Program-made: the position numbers and the translations under genes
Notes under the pieces: generated by a model
The model's input: the letters and a program-made list of their open reading frames with translations, nothing else
Told to the model about the DNA's origin: nothing
The model's database searches: none
Part shown: piece by piece, positions 54,990 through 63,906 of the stretch
How positions within the stretch are numbered: the first letter of the stretch is position 1
Layout: each line of letters starts with the position of its first letter
NCBI RefSeq assembly: GCF_017874425.1
Contig: NZ_JAGGLL010000015.1
Location: 50,482-114,481 of the forward strand
Source of the DNA: Clostridium punense
Lineage (GTDB): Bacteria > Bacillota > Clostridia > Clostridiales > Clostridiaceae
Direction of reading: 5' to 3'
DNA length: 64,000 nt

Positions 54990-55532
54990 ATGGAAAGATT
55001 AATAAAGGTATTAAGTAATGAAGATATTTCTTTAAAGTATAAAAATACTCCAATAGAAAAGCTTTTAAAATATCACAATTTAGGGGAATCCTTTGATGAA
55101 TATGAAAAGGCCGAGTTATTAATAGGCATGTGTATGGATAATAGAAAGCAGCTGAAAATTCCTAATAACTTCTCATATATCATACGCTCAGGTGGAGGAA
55201 ATTTACGCTATAGTGAATTTAAAGTATCCTATGCCATAGCCGTTGGAGGGGTAAAAGCCATAGCCTTAACTGGCCATAATAACTGTGGTATGGTTAATTT
55301 AATGTCTAAAAAAAATAAATTTATTAAAGGCTTAGTGGAAAATGCAGGATGGGAAGAAAAACAAGCAGAGGACCACTTTAGGAATTTTGCACCAATGTTT
55401 GAAATCGACAATGAAATAGACTTTTTACTGAGTGAAGCAAAAAGATTAAAAGAAAAGTATCCCAAAATACTTGTTGCGCCACTATTCTATAATGTAGATG
55501 ATAATCTCTTGTACTTGATTAATGAAGATTAG
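54990..55532 (+). CDS. Beta-carbonic-anhydrase-like protein
   Basis: 180 residues. Zinc ligands of beta-carbonic anhydrases are in place: Cys48 with Asp50 and Arg52 (GMCMDNRKQL), His96 and Cys99 (TGHNNCGMV). RSGGGNLRYSEFKVSYAIAVGG replaces the usual RNAGG region. The family makes bicarbonate from CO2, but this short divergent branch may have another activity. The start is not backed by a nearby binding site: the only good one precedes a two-codon frame ending 24 bases upstream, which suggests re-initiation or an uncertain start. An in-frame stop at 54969 rules out a longer protein. Confidence 0.75.
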   Translation: MERLIKVLSNEDISLKYKNTPIEKLLKYHNLGESFDEYEKAELLIGMCMDNRKQLKIPNNFSYIIRSGGGNLRYSEFKVSYAIAVGGVKAIALTGHNNCGMVNLMSKKNKFIKGLVENAGWEEKQAEDHFRNFAPMFEIDNEIDFLLSEAKRLKEKYPKILVAPLFYNVDDNLLYLINED

Positions 55533-55640
55533 CATTGATTTTCAATGGGGTTAGTTATATAATAGAGTACGGTAAAACTAAATGGACAGTTCGGAAGCCT
55601 CCTGTCTTTAAATAAAACTACGGCATTGAAATCTTTAAAA

Positions 55641-55713
55641 CCCTTTGTAAGTTTATTTACAAGGGCTAATTCTCATTTGTTAAAGATTACAAGGCTGTCA
55701 TTTTGGCAGCCTT
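55641..55713 (+). terminator. Two terminator-like stems after the carbonic-anhydrase-like gene
   Basis: CCCTTTGTAA/TTTACAAGGG at 55641-55665 and AAGGCTG/CAGCCTT at 55691-55713, the second followed by ATTTATTT. Confidence 0.6.
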
Positions 55714-56004
55714 ATTTATTTGTGCTATAAGATGGCTTGGAAATAGAGCTTGCAACTTTGCGTTGGTATTTATTTTCAAACTCCTAAAACTTTCTATAAT
55801 AAGCTAATAGTAATCTAAACTAGATTAGTTTGTTATAGAAACTTAAGTTTATATTAATCTATGGGTAGAGAGCTTAACTCGAGTTTTTAGAAGAAATAAA
55901 TCTAAAAATTACAGATTAAAGCTGAATTATGGATTGATGTTTTAATTTACACAAATAATAATGCTGAAGTTAAATTTGGGAGCTAGCCCGCTGTTAAATA
56001 TAGC

Positions 56005-56181
56005 CGGCATCTTCAAAAAATAAATAAGTCAGTATGTTTGTCTATTTTAAGTTATACTGCGTCAACAGAACCCTTAGATAGCTCTACTATCTGCGGAACC
56101 TGTTTCCTTGTCGGCACAAGCTTGCTTGTGAACTCAAAATATCCGTCACATCTTTGACTTGTTATTTATTTTCAGATGCCT
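56005..56181 (-). mobile_element. MITE-like element, full-length copy C (177 bp)
   Basis: Reverse-oriented copy: GGCATCTTCAAAAAATAAAT at the left and TTATTTATTTTCAGATGCCT at the right, with the conserved AACAGAACCC, TAGATAGCTC, CGGAACCTGTTTCC and GCACAAGCTTGCTTGTGAA between. Its right end lies 3 bp before the AGGGGGG binding site of queT. Confidence 0.88.
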
Positions 56182-56199
56182 TATAGGGGGGAAATTAAA

Positions 56200-56688
56200 A
56201 TGAATAATAATGAAAATTTAGTAAGGTTATTAAAAATGGCTCTAGTAGCTGCTTTATATGTAGCACTTACATTTGTGTTTATGCCTTTTTCTTTTTTAGG
56301 AGTGCAGTTTAGAGTTGCGGAGATCTTAATGCTTTTAGTATTAATTGATCCACTATATATACCAGCTCTTACTATTGGATGTTTTATTGCTAACTTCTTA
56401 TTTAGCCCTATGGGAATTGTAGATGTTATTATTGGAACTTTAGCTACATTATTTGCTGTAATTGCTATTAGTAAAACTAAAAACTTATTTATAGCATCTC
56501 TTTGGCCAACACTATTTAATGCCTTCATGGTTGGTGCAGAGTTATATTATGTGTTAAACCTTCCATTTTGGCTATCTACATTTCAAGTGGCAATAGGGGA
56601 ATTTACTGTGGTTTCTATTGTAGGAGTTATAGTATTTAAATATGTTTTAAATAGCAAAGGTTTGGTGAAGGTATTAAAGCTAAAATAG
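56200..56688 (+). CDS. queT: QueT-family transporter (ECF S-component-like), probable queuosine precursor uptake
   Basis: 162 residues, about five membrane helices. ALVAALYVALTFVFMPFSFLGVQFRVAEILMLL followed by DPLYIPALTIGCFIANFLFSPMG and WPTLFNAFMVGAELYYVLNLPFW match the QueT (PF06177) family, thought to bring in preQ1 or related queuosine precursors as an S-component of an ECF transporter. The ATG at 56200 follows AGGGGGG; upstream in-frame codons belong to the inserted repeat. No preQ1 riboswitch is recognisable, and the MITE-like element occupies the place where the leader would be. Confidence 0.88.
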   Translation: MNNNENLVRLLKMALVAALYVALTFVFMPFSFLGVQFRVAEILMLLVLIDPLYIPALTIGCFIANFLFSPMGIVDVIIGTLATLFAVIAISKTKNLFIASLWPTLFNAFMVGAELYYVLNLPFWLSTFQVAIGEFTVVSIVGVIVFKYVLNSKGLVKVLKLK

Positions 56689-56923
56689 AATAATAAGTTA
56701 TAAGCTAAACCTAATTCAAGTCATAAGTATTGGGAAATAAGTTTCATAGGCGGCAGGGTTTTAACTTTGAAAATCTATTGATATTTCAAATAACTTATAT
56801 TTTTATGGGAATTTGAGTCCTTCTATTCCTTGGGTTAAATCTTTTATTGAAAGTGATAGTTCAATATTGAAATGTTTTTTATAATAATCAATAAAAAATT
56901 ATAAATTATTTACTAACAATTAT

Positions 56924-56952
56924 TTGACAATAACAAATTTAACACATATAAT
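56924..56952 (+). promoter_or_regulatory. Sigma-A-type promoter of the asnS T-box transcript
   Basis: TTGACA at 56924-56929 and TATAAT at 56947-56952, exactly 17 bp apart; transcription should start near 56960. Confidence 0.85.
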
Positions 56953-57019
56953 ATTTTATATAGAAATTTAGTATAATTTTTAGAACTTTTGTATATTATA
57001 GAAGTAACACAAAACAAAA

Positions 57020-57289
57020 ACTATGATAAGAAGAGTAGATATAAGAGGTAGTTAAAGCGAGTTGGTGAGGGTGGAAGACCAATATGAAGCTTATATTGAA
57101 GAACATCTTTGAGTTTCTAACCGAAATCCTTTGGAGAGTAGACTTAGACGGCATCATACCGTTATCCTTGGACAGTATCGAGAACTCTCCGTACTGATAG
57201 AGCCGGTGATTATTATCACAAATTGGGTGGTACCGCGAAATAATGCTTTTCGTCCCTTTACTTAGGGATGAAAGGCTTTTTTTATTTTA
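57020..57289 (+). promoter_or_regulatory. T-box riboswitch leader, asparagine type, of asnS
   Basis: TGGGTGGTACCGCG at 57224-57237 is the T-box sequence; TGGT can pair with the GCCA end of tRNA-Asn through a G-U pair. The likely specifier is AAC at 57119-57121 (TTTCTAACCG). The leader ends with the terminator CTTTTCGTCCCT/TAGGGATGAAAGG plus T-run at about 57246-57288. Expression of asnS should rise when charged tRNA-Asn is low. Confidence 0.93.
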
Positions 57290-57459
57290 AAAAAAGATAA
57301 AATAAAACAAAGTAATTGAAATCACACTAGAAGAATTTTTAATTCAAATAAGTCTAATCTATAAAAATATAAGTAAATTTCAATTTTAAATTGAATATGC
57401 TTAATTTTAAATATATAAATAAACAAACTTTGGTTTGTAATAATATAGGAGGAGTTATC

Positions 57460-58851
57460 ATGGAAAAATTATTAGTAAAACAACTTTACAGAGAAACTGA
57501 AAAGTTTGCTGACAAAGAAGTGTCTATTTCAGGCTGGGTTAGAACTCTAAGATCTTCAAAAGCCTTTGGGTTCATTGAAGTAAACGATGGAAGTTTCTTT
57601 AAAAATGTTCAAGTAATATTTGAGGAGACTTTAGAAAATTTTAAAGAAGTTGAAAAGTTAAGCATAAGCTCATCTATTACTGTAATAGGAAATGTGGTTT
57701 TAACTCCAGAAGCAAAACAACCTTTTGAGATTAAAGCTACAAAAATAGTAGTTGAAGGGGAATCTTCTAGCGATTACCCACTTCAAAAGAAAAGACACAC
57801 TTTTGAATATTTAAGAACAATAGCACACTTAAGACCAAGAAGTAATGCCTTTTCAGCTGTATTTAGAGTACGTTCTTTAACAGCTTTTGCAATTCATAAG
57901 TTCTTCCAGGAAAGAGGCTTTGTGTATACTCATACACCAATTATAACTGGAAGTGACTGCGAGGGTGCAGGAGAAATGTTTAGAGTTACAACAATGGATT
58001 TAAACAGTATTCCAAAAACTGAGGAAGGAAAGATAGACTATAAACAAGATTTCTTTGGAAAAGAAACTAACCTTACAGTTAGTGGACAGTTAGCAGCAGA
58101 AGCTTATGCTCTTGCTTTTAGAAATGTTTATACCTTTGGACCAACCTTTAGGGCAGAAAACTCAAACACTCCAAGACATGCAGCAGAGTTTTGGATGATT
58201 GAACCTGAAATTGCTTTTGCAGATTTAAGTGATGATATGGAGCTTGCAGAAGACATGGTTAAATATATCATTAACTATGTAATGGAGAATGCACCAGAAG
58301 AAATGGAATTCTTCAACAGCTTTGTAGATAAAGGCCTAATTGAAAGATTAACTAATGTAGCAAATTCAGAATTTGGTAAGATAACTTATACTGAAGCTGT
58401 GGAGCTTTTAAAGAAGGCAGATAAAGAGTTCCAATATCCAGTTGAGTGGGGCTGTGACCTTCAAACTGAACATGAAAGATATATTACAGAAGAAGTATAT
58501 AAAAAGCCAGTATTTGTTACTGATTATCCAAAAGATATAAAAGCCTTCTATATGAGAATGAATGATGATAACAAAACAGTGGCAGCTACAGATCTTTTAG
58601 TGCCAGGCGTTGGAGAACTTATCGGTGGAAGCCAAAGAGAAGAAAGACTAGACCTTCTAGAGAAGAGAATAGAAGAACTAGGACTTCATAAGGAAGATTA
58701 CTGGTGGTATTTAGAGCTTAGAAAATATGGTGGAACAAAGCATGCTGGTTTCGGACTTGGTTTTGAAAGAATGATTATGTATTTAACAGGAATGAGTAAC
58801 ATTAGAGACGTAATACCATTCCCAAGAACTACAGGAACTGCAGAATTCTAA
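57460..58851 (+). CDS. asnS: Asparaginyl-tRNA synthetase
   Basis: 463 residues, class II. N-terminal OB-fold anticodon-binding domain ([25 protein letters not shown]), then the catalytic domain with motif 2 region [27 protein letters not shown] and motif 3 [16 protein letters not shown]. It charges tRNA-Asn with asparagine. The ATG at 57460 with AGGAGGAG is chosen; an in-frame upstream ATG at 57391 lacks a binding site and is within the leader. Regulation by the T-box upstream is expected. Terminator at 58890-58924. Confidence 0.97.
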   Translation: MEKLLVKQLYRETEKFADKEVSISGWVRTLRSSKAFGFIEVNDGSFFKNVQVIFEETLENFKEVEKLSISSSITVIGNVVLTPEAKQPFEIKATKIVVEGESSSDYPLQKKRHTFEYLRTIAHLRPRSNAFSAVFRVRSLTAFAIHKFFQERGFVYTHTPIITGSDCEGAGEMFRVTTMDLNSIPKTEEGKIDYKQDFFGKETNLTVSGQLAAEAYALAFRNVYTFGPTFRAENSNTPRHAAEFWMIEPEIAFADLSDDMELAEDMVKYIINYVMENAPEEMEFFNSFVDKGLIERLTNVANSEFGKITYTEAVELLKKADKEFQYPVEWGCDLQTEHERYITEEVYKKPVFVTDYPKDIKAFYMRMNDDNKTVAATDLLVPGVGELIGGSQREERLDLLEKRIEELGLHKEDYWWYLELRKYGGTKHAGFGLGFERMIMYLTGMSNIRDVIPFPRTTGTAEF

Positions 58852-58889
58852 AATAGGAATTTTTATAAGTGAGTAAAATTAAGTATTTC

Positions 58890-58924
58890 AAAGGGTTTAG
58901 GGGTATCCTCTAAGCCCTTTTGTT
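58890..58924 (+). terminator. Terminator after asnS
   Basis: AAAGGGTTTAGGGG and CCTCTAAGCCCTTT, followed by TGTTTT. Confidence 0.8.
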
Positions 58925-59017
58925 TTATCATTTTCCATGGTAATACCTTTATTTGTTATTTCAATTGAAAATTAACTATTTAAAGAAATATATTGAGTTT
59001 TAAAGCTTTATCAATTA

Positions 59018-59515
59018 TTAACCGTGAATTATTTCTTTTAATTCTCTTTCAAATTGAATTACCTTAGTGTCAGTCTTTGCGGCTTTAGAGGCAATGGTAT
59101 TAACATCAATTTGCACATCATCTAGCTTATCACTTAATTTATTAAACTTTTCATTTAACGATTTAGAAGTTGAGGTAACTGCAAGTTCTATAACATCTAA
59201 TCGTTCACCTAAGGTTTTTCCGTCTTTGTCCTTAGCTCTATTTAGTTCATCGGAAAATGATTGCTGAACCTCAGCTAAAGTTTCTATATCAGTGATAGCT
59301 TTTTCAAGAAGTATTGTATTCTTGTCAACTTTAGTTTCTAAGTTATCAACCTTAGTTTCTAGGTTATTAACTTTAGTATCTAAGTTATCAACCTTAGTTT
59401 CTAGGTTATCTAGTCTTTTATTGGTTTCTTTTATTTCAGCTTCTAGATTGTTAAATCCATTTTGCATTTCGATATACATTTTTTCTAATAAACCAAACAT
59501 TTTTTCATTTTCCAC
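59018..59515 (-). CDS. Coiled-coil protein with heptad (LETKVDN) repeats
   Basis: 165 residues, soluble, no signal peptide. Residues ~25-75 contain five nearly identical heptads of the type NLETKVD/NLDTKVN, a textbook coiled coil, and the rest is also helical (LNEKFNKLSDKLDDVQIDVN). The GTG at 59515 is preferred since GGAGG lies about 8 bases upstream; a GTG at 59530 has none. I recognise no family function. At DNA level the heptads are 21-bp tandem units, so length could vary between strains by slippage. Its upstream region holds a large inverted repeat. Confidence 0.75.
   Translation of the reverse strand: MENEKMFGLLEKMYIEMQNGFNNLEAEIKETNKRLDNLETKVDNLDTKVNNLETKVDNLETKVDKNTILLEKAITDIETLAEVQQSFSDELNRAKDKDGKTLGERLDVIELAVTSTSKSLNEKFNKLSDKLDDVQIDVNTIASKAAKTDTKVIQFERELKEIIHG
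59325..59410. repeat. Tandem 21-bp coding repeats
   Basis: Units close to CTAAGTTATCAACCTTAGTTT recur about four times, encoding the heptads of the coiled-coil protein on the minus strand. Confidence 0.75.
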
Positions 59516-59558
59516 CTTGGATACCTCCACATATGTATTATTACAGTACTTTAAAACT

Positions 59559-59665
59559 TTAACAACATTTTGGAAGCTTCAAGTCTGTCATCTTCTAAAG
59601 TGTTAGTTGCTCAGCCTAGATAAGTTGCTTTAGTGGTAGTCTAAATCTGCTTCCAAAGTTGTTAA
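59559..59665. repeat. Large inverted repeat upstream of the coiled-coil gene
   Basis: TTAACAACATTTTGGAAGC (59559-59577) and GCTTCCAAAGTTGTTAA (59649-59665) can pair over ~16 bp with two extra bases in one arm. It may be a structured leader of the minus-strand gene or a small mobile element. It is unlike the 177-bp family. Confidence 0.5.
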
Positions 59666-60332
59666 TCAAATGAACTTGTTCATTATTTAATCATTATCAT
59701 ATATTATGGTAATTTATTAATCACTTTCACTATTGCTTACAATTATATATTACTAAGTAGACTTAAATATACTTAAAACTAGGTTTTTAATAAGCTATAC
59801 TTAAATTACTATTTATAAGAATTTTTCTTATAGTTTTATAAACTAATTCATTATACTAATAAATTTATAGTTTTACAAGTATAAACCAATTATAAAACTT
59901 ATAAATCTCTACTGTCAATTTGAAGATAAGAAAATATAAGGGAAGTGACAAAGGGAGTATTTATTACAAAGCTATAGGTATATGGAAATTAGTCATTTAT
60001 GTATTCATAGCTTTCAGATTAAGCAACAATAGCATAAAAATTCACCCATCATGAATAAATTTACATTAATATCACATATTTACTTTCAATAATAATTATA
60101 GTATAATATGATTGGGAAACAATGATAAACTTAAAATATACTGTAATTAGTTCTAGTATAATTAATATTTATGAGTACTAATTATAGATAATAAAGATTT
60201 TCTAAACTTGATGTACACACTTTTAGAAATGAGCATAACTCTTTGCCGTATTAGGTTGAGAGTTTTTTATTTGTGTAAAAATAAATATAATTTTAAGTTT
60301 AATAATATACTATAATTTAAGGAGGGTTTAAG
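59666..60332. other. AT-rich spacer before the YitT gene
   Basis: About 670 bp. AAAGCTAT (59969-59976) and ATAGCTTT (near 60008-60015) can form a hairpin, and AACTCT/AGAGTT near 60238-60264 another with a T-run, perhaps an attenuator of the YitT gene. No coding frame is convincing. Confidence 0.35.
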
Positions 60333-61184
60333 ATGAAAAAAACAATTTATGAATACATTATGATTACAATAGGACTTTTATTAGTTGCAGCAGGAGTTTA
60401 CTTTTTCTTAATTCCCAATGATCTAGCAGCAGGTGGAGTTACAGGTCTTGCAATGGTTATAAACTATTATTTTCCTGTACTAAACGTTGGAGCTATAATG
60501 CTAGTGTTAAACGTTATTTTGTTTATAATTGGGTTTATCTTTATAGGTTCTGGTTTTGGAATTAAAACTATATATTCTAGTTTAATGTTATCTTTTATGA
60601 TATCAATGATGGAAGAATTATTTCCCATGGCAGGTCCAATAACCAATGATATATTTATAAACCTTATTTTTGGTATTCTAGTTGGAGCTATTGGTATGGC
60701 TATAGTGTTTAATCAAAATGCCTCTACCGGTGGTACAGATATAGTGGCTAAAATATTAAATAAGTATGTACATTTAGAAATAGGAAAAGGTCTTTTATTA
60801 GCAGACTTATTAGTTACTCTACTAGCTATAGCTGCCTTTGGTGCTACGGTTGGTATGTATTCGTTACTTGGAGTTATAATAAATGGATTTACAGTAGATT
60901 CAGCTATTCAAGGGTTAAATATAATTAAAAAAGTTGAAATAGTAAGTAGTAAAGGTGCAGAAATCAAAAACTTTATAATAAAGGAACTTGATAGAAGTGC
61001 AACCTTATATGATGCAAAAGGTGCTTATTCTCTTCAAAATAAAGAGGTAATAACTACTGTCCTTGGGAAAAGAGAAGTTATTAGACTTAAAAACTATATT
61101 AAAGAGATAGATCCAAAAGCCTTTATAATAACATATAATGTTCATGAAACTTTAGGTGAAGGTTTTACTGATTTAATGGAATAA
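60333..61184 (+). CDS. YitT family membrane protein (DUF161/DUF2179)
   Basis: 283 residues. About five membrane helices in the first ~195 residues (YIMITIGLLLVAAGVYFFLIPNDLAAGGVTGLAMVINY, NASTGGTDIVAKIL), then a cytoplasmic DUF2179 domain (VEIVSSKGAEIKNFIIKELDRSATLYDAKGAYS, KEIDPKAFIITYNVHETLGEGF). The domain order is standard for the family; its function is not established. AAGGAGGG precedes the ATG. It is a single gene with a bidirectional terminator. Confidence 0.92.
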   Translation: MKKTIYEYIMITIGLLLVAAGVYFFLIPNDLAAGGVTGLAMVINYYFPVLNVGAIMLVLNVILFIIGFIFIGSGFGIKTIYSSLMLSFMISMMEELFPMAGPITNDIFINLIFGILVGAIGMAIVFNQNASTGGTDIVAKILNKYVHLEIGKGLLLADLLVTLLAIAAFGATVGMYSLLGVIINGFTVDSAIQGLNIIKKVEIVSSKGAEIKNFIIKELDRSATLYDAKGAYSLQNKEVITTVLGKREVIRLKNYIKEIDPKAFIITYNVHETLGEGFTDLME

Positions 61185-61270
61185 AGTAATTCTTTAACTA
61201 AGAGAATAATATTCATACAATATTATTTCTTCAAATTAAAGCTAAACAAAATACAATTTTATAAAAAAAC

Positions 61271-61300
61271 ACAAGCTATTAACGAAAGTTAATAGCTTGT
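61271..61300. terminator. Bidirectional terminator, YitT / ferredoxin
   Basis: ACAAGCTATTAAC GAAA GTTAATAGCTTGT, perfect 13-bp stem with A-run before and T-run after. Confidence 0.95.
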
Positions 61301-61327
61301 ACTTTTTAAGGTTACTTCTATGTTCAA

Positions 61328-61498
61328 TTATTCTTGAACTGGAGCTCCTACTGGACATACGCTAGCACAAGCACCACACTCGATACAAGCATTTCCGTCG
61401 ATTAGGTATATTCCATCTCCAGCGCTAATGCAGTTAACTGGGCACTCAGCTTCACATGCTCCACAAGAGATGCAAGCATCAACTATTTTATAAGCCAT
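61328..61498 (-). CDS. 2[4Fe-4S] clostridial-type ferredoxin
   Basis: 56 residues starting MAYKIVDACISCGACEAECP. Eight cluster cysteines are at 9, 12, 15, 19 and 38, 41, 44, 48, giving two CxxCxxCxxxCP clusters; Cys23 is extra. It is the usual one-domain electron carrier for hydrogenases, pyruvate:ferredoxin oxidoreductase and radical SAM enzymes. AAGGAGG lies before the ATG. A second ferredoxin gene is 253 bp upstream on the same strand. Confidence 0.97.
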   Translation of the reverse strand: MAYKIVDACISCGACEAECPVNCISAGDGIYLIDGNACIECGACASVCPVGAPVQE

Positions 61499-61751
61499 AA
61501 TCAAAAACCTCCTTTTTCTTAAATCAACATTATAATATCATATTTTCTGAAAATAATAAAGAGATTTGTACAATTCTAGGGGACATTTCCAGATGTAATT
61601 TAAGTAAAGTAAGTCATATGCTTTTACTGAAATAGTAAATCTACTCAGTAGGGAGCATTAAGATATTTGTTAAAGTCATGGTCATAAAAAGTCAATGAAT
61701 AGTATCTAAGGCACTAAAAGAAGTAGGCTATTATGAACATTTACCATATAA

Positions 61752-61922
61752 TTAATCTAGTAGTGGAGCTCCTACAGGACATATATTAGAACAAGCCCCG
61801 CATTCAATACAAATATGTTCATCTATGATAAAAATGCTATCTCCCTTTCCAATACAGTTTACAGGGCACTCAGGAATACAAAGACCACAGCTTGTGCATA
61901 AGTTAGTAATTTTATACGCCAT
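61752..61922 (-). CDS. Second 2[4Fe-4S] clostridial-type ferredoxin
   Basis: 56 residues starting MAYKITNLCTSCGLCIPECP, with the second cluster in CIECGACSNICP. The start at 61922 is fixed by AAGGAGGTATCT and by alignment to the neighbouring ferredoxin; a further in-frame ATG at 61943 adds MLIKEVS without reason. It differs from its neighbour mainly in the first cluster loop and the middle (GKGDSIFIIDEH), so the two may serve different partners or redox potentials. It has its own promoter gap. Confidence 0.95.
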   Translation of the reverse strand: MAYKITNLCTSCGLCIPECPVNCIGKGDSIFIIDEHICIECGACSNICPVGAPLLD

Positions 61923-61943
61923 AGATACCTCCTTAATTAACAT

Positions 61944-62409
61944 ACATTTATATTATGAATCTAACCTCCAATGTTTAAACCTAAATATATAAATAAAAAA
62001 CCTATAAATTTATAAGAGGTTTTGGGTTCGTATAAGAGCAAATTTAACTGGAAATAATGAAAGTCTTAAGATAAAATACATAATATACAGAAAAGCAAAT
62101 TACGTAACTACAATGATTTGAAAAAACTTAGTAATATCCAAATGAGTTACATAGGAATAATTCAAGGGAGAGGTTGGTACATCCATAGAGTGTAGATAAT
62201 TTATATTAACAATTATCTAATCAATACAGGGCAAATACCTATATAGGATTTTTCTTAGCTGTTTAGTATTTTAATTTATATAGGTAGTTAAGTAAGTAGT
62301 TGCGAATGAAATATGATAATAAAAATCAATACTTATTTATATGATAAAATTATCAAAATTTATAGAAGTATAAGTAAAGAATTCAATTAATATATAGAGG
62401 TGTCAAAAG
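61944..62409. other. AT-rich divergent spacer
   Basis: About 465 bp between the second ferredoxin and the SDR gene. No gene, operator or RNA motif could be supported. Confidence 0.4.
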
Positions 62410-63150
62410 ATGAAGTTTTCAGGAAAAGTTGTATTAATAACAGGGGGAACTAGGGGCATTGGCAAAAGTATAGCATTAGAATTTGCAAAAGAAGGTGCTA
62501 CGTTAGCATTAAACTATGTTAATGATGATGAAAGAGCTGAAGAAACCTTAAAAGAAATTAAAGAAATAGGGGGTTACGGAATTCTAATAAAAGGAGATGT
62601 GAGTAACTATACCTTCGCTGGGAAAATGGTTGAACAGGTGATTAAAACCTTAGGAAAAGTTGATATTTTAGTAAATAATGCTGCCATATCTAAGATAGGT
62701 TTGTTCATGGATATGGAAGAGTGTGATTATAATAGTGTTATGGATATTAATTTTAAATCAGTATATAATACAAGTCATAGTGTAATAAAGCACATGATTA
62801 CAAATAAAAGAGGTAATATTATAAATATATCTTCCATGTGGGGAAACTTAGGAGCTTCTTGTGAGGTGTTGTACTCTTCTTCTAAGGGCGCAATAAATTC
62901 TTTTACGAAGTCTCTAGCTAAGGAGCTTGCACCAAGTAACATTAGAGTTAATGCAGTAGCTCCAGGAGTTATTAATACGGAAATGAATGCTTGGTTAACT
63001 AAGGAGGAAAGGGAAGAACTTGTTAATGAAATTCCTCTTGGAAGATTAGGAAATGGAGAAGAAGTGGCTAAAGTAGTAGCCTTTTTAGCTAGTGAGGACT
63101 CTAGTTATGTTACTGGACAAATAATAAATGTAGATGGTGGGCTTCAATAA
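62410..63150 (+). CDS. SDR-family oxidoreductase, FabG-like
   Basis: 246 residues: cofactor motif ITGGTRGIGKSIALEF (TGxxxGIG), NNAAIS, catalytic Ser in INISSMWG and Tyr/Lys in VLYSSSKGA (YxxxK), and the C-terminal SSYVTGQIINVDGGLQ of the classical FabG type. It reduces a carbonyl with NAD(P)H, as 3-oxoacyl-ACP reductase or a related alcohol dehydrogenase. It is not next to other fatty-acid genes, so a dedicated fatty acid role is uncertain. GAGGTGTC precedes the ATG. Confidence 0.9.
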   Translation: MKFSGKVVLITGGTRGIGKSIALEFAKEGATLALNYVNDDERAEETLKEIKEIGGYGILIKGDVSNYTFAGKMVEQVIKTLGKVDILVNNAAISKIGLFMDMEECDYNSVMDINFKSVYNTSHSVIKHMITNKRGNIINISSMWGNLGASCEVLYSSSKGAINSFTKSLAKELAPSNIRVNAVAPGVINTEMNAWLTKEEREELVNEIPLGRLGNGEEVAKVVAFLASEDSSYVTGQIINVDGGLQ

Positions 63151-63252
63151 TATTAACTTTTTATTAAAATAGAGAAACTCATATTTATTAATTATAGATT
63201 TATAATATAATATCATATAATAAGGACAAGGTATTGGTAGTTTGTGAAACTA

Positions 63253-63429
63253 AGGTATTTGAAAATAAATAACAAGTTAAAGATGTGAAGGGGATTTTTA
63301 GTTCACAAGCAAGCTTGTGCGACTAGGAAACAGGTTCCGCAGATAGTAGAGCTATCTAAGGGTTCTGTTGACGCAGTATAACTCAAAATAGACAAACATA
63401 CTGACTTATTTATTTTTTGAAAATGCCTA
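63253..63429 (+). mobile_element. MITE-like element, full-length copy D (177 bp)
   Basis: Forward copy: AGGTATTTGAAAATAAATAA at the left and TTTTTTGAAAATGCCT at the right, with TTCACAAGCAAGCTTGTGC, GGAAACAGGTTCCGC and GGTTCTGTTGACGCAG inside. It is flanked by TA on the left and AAG on the right and lies between the SDR and small membrane protein genes. Confidence 0.88.
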
Positions 63430-63467
63430 AGATCCTAATATATAAGAGAAAGGAATTAGAATAATTA

Positions 63468-63806
63468 ATGAATAATTTTAGAGATATATTAAAAATTATA
63501 TTGATTGTTGGTTTATTCATTGTGTTTTCACCAGTAATATTTGGAGTGTTTGGTTTCGTTTTAAGAAGCTTATTTTTTATTATCATCCTAGGGGCAGTAG
63601 TGATTTCAGGAGTGGTAATTTATTTAAAATATAAGGCTAAGAAATTAGAGAAGGAATATAAAGAGGATCCTAATTTAAAATATTATTATGATACTAAACA
63701 AAATGATCCTGAAGAAAATAAAGATGATAGCTTTATAGACTATAGTGACTCAACTATTATTGATGTAGACTATGAAGAGAGTGATGATAAGGGAGACAAT
63801 AATTAA
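63468..63806 (+). CDS. Small membrane protein with acidic C-terminal tail
   Basis: 112 residues: two N-terminal membrane helices (ILKIILIVGLFIVFSPVIFG and LFFIIILGAVVISGVVIYL), a short basic stretch (KYKAKKLEKEYK) and a very acidic tail (DPEENKDDSFIDY, VDYEESDDKGDNN). No family is recognised; similar short proteins are common in clostridia without known role. AAAGGAATT precedes the ATG. A terminator follows. Confidence 0.7.
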   Translation: MNNFRDILKIILIVGLFIVFSPVIFGVFGFVLRSLFFIIILGAVVISGVVIYLKYKAKKLEKEYKEDPNLKYYYDTKQNDPEENKDDSFIDYSDSTIIDVDYEESDDKGDNN

Positions 63807-63871
63807 AAGTTAAACAACAGTAGAAAATGAAGTGTTTTAAATAAAGTAAATATAGTTTTTATATTAAAGAA

Positions 63872-63905
63872 AGCAAGAAAATCCCAATGATTTTCTTGCT
63901 TTTTC
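63872..63905 (+). terminator. Terminator directly before the group II intron
   Basis: AGCAAGAAAATC and GATTTTCTTGCT form a perfect 12-bp stem with loop CCAAT, followed by TTTTTC. Confidence 0.95.
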
Positions 63906-63906
63906 A

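Noticed and set aside
55975..56004. Possible preQ1 riboswitch before queT (GGGAGCTAGCCCGCTG...)
   Set aside because: Only a short GGG/CCC hairpin; the conserved bases of preQ1 classes I, II or III are not recognisable.
59325..59410. CRISPR-like short repeats
   Set aside because: Units are contiguous without spacers and keep a reading frame encoding coiled-coil heptads.
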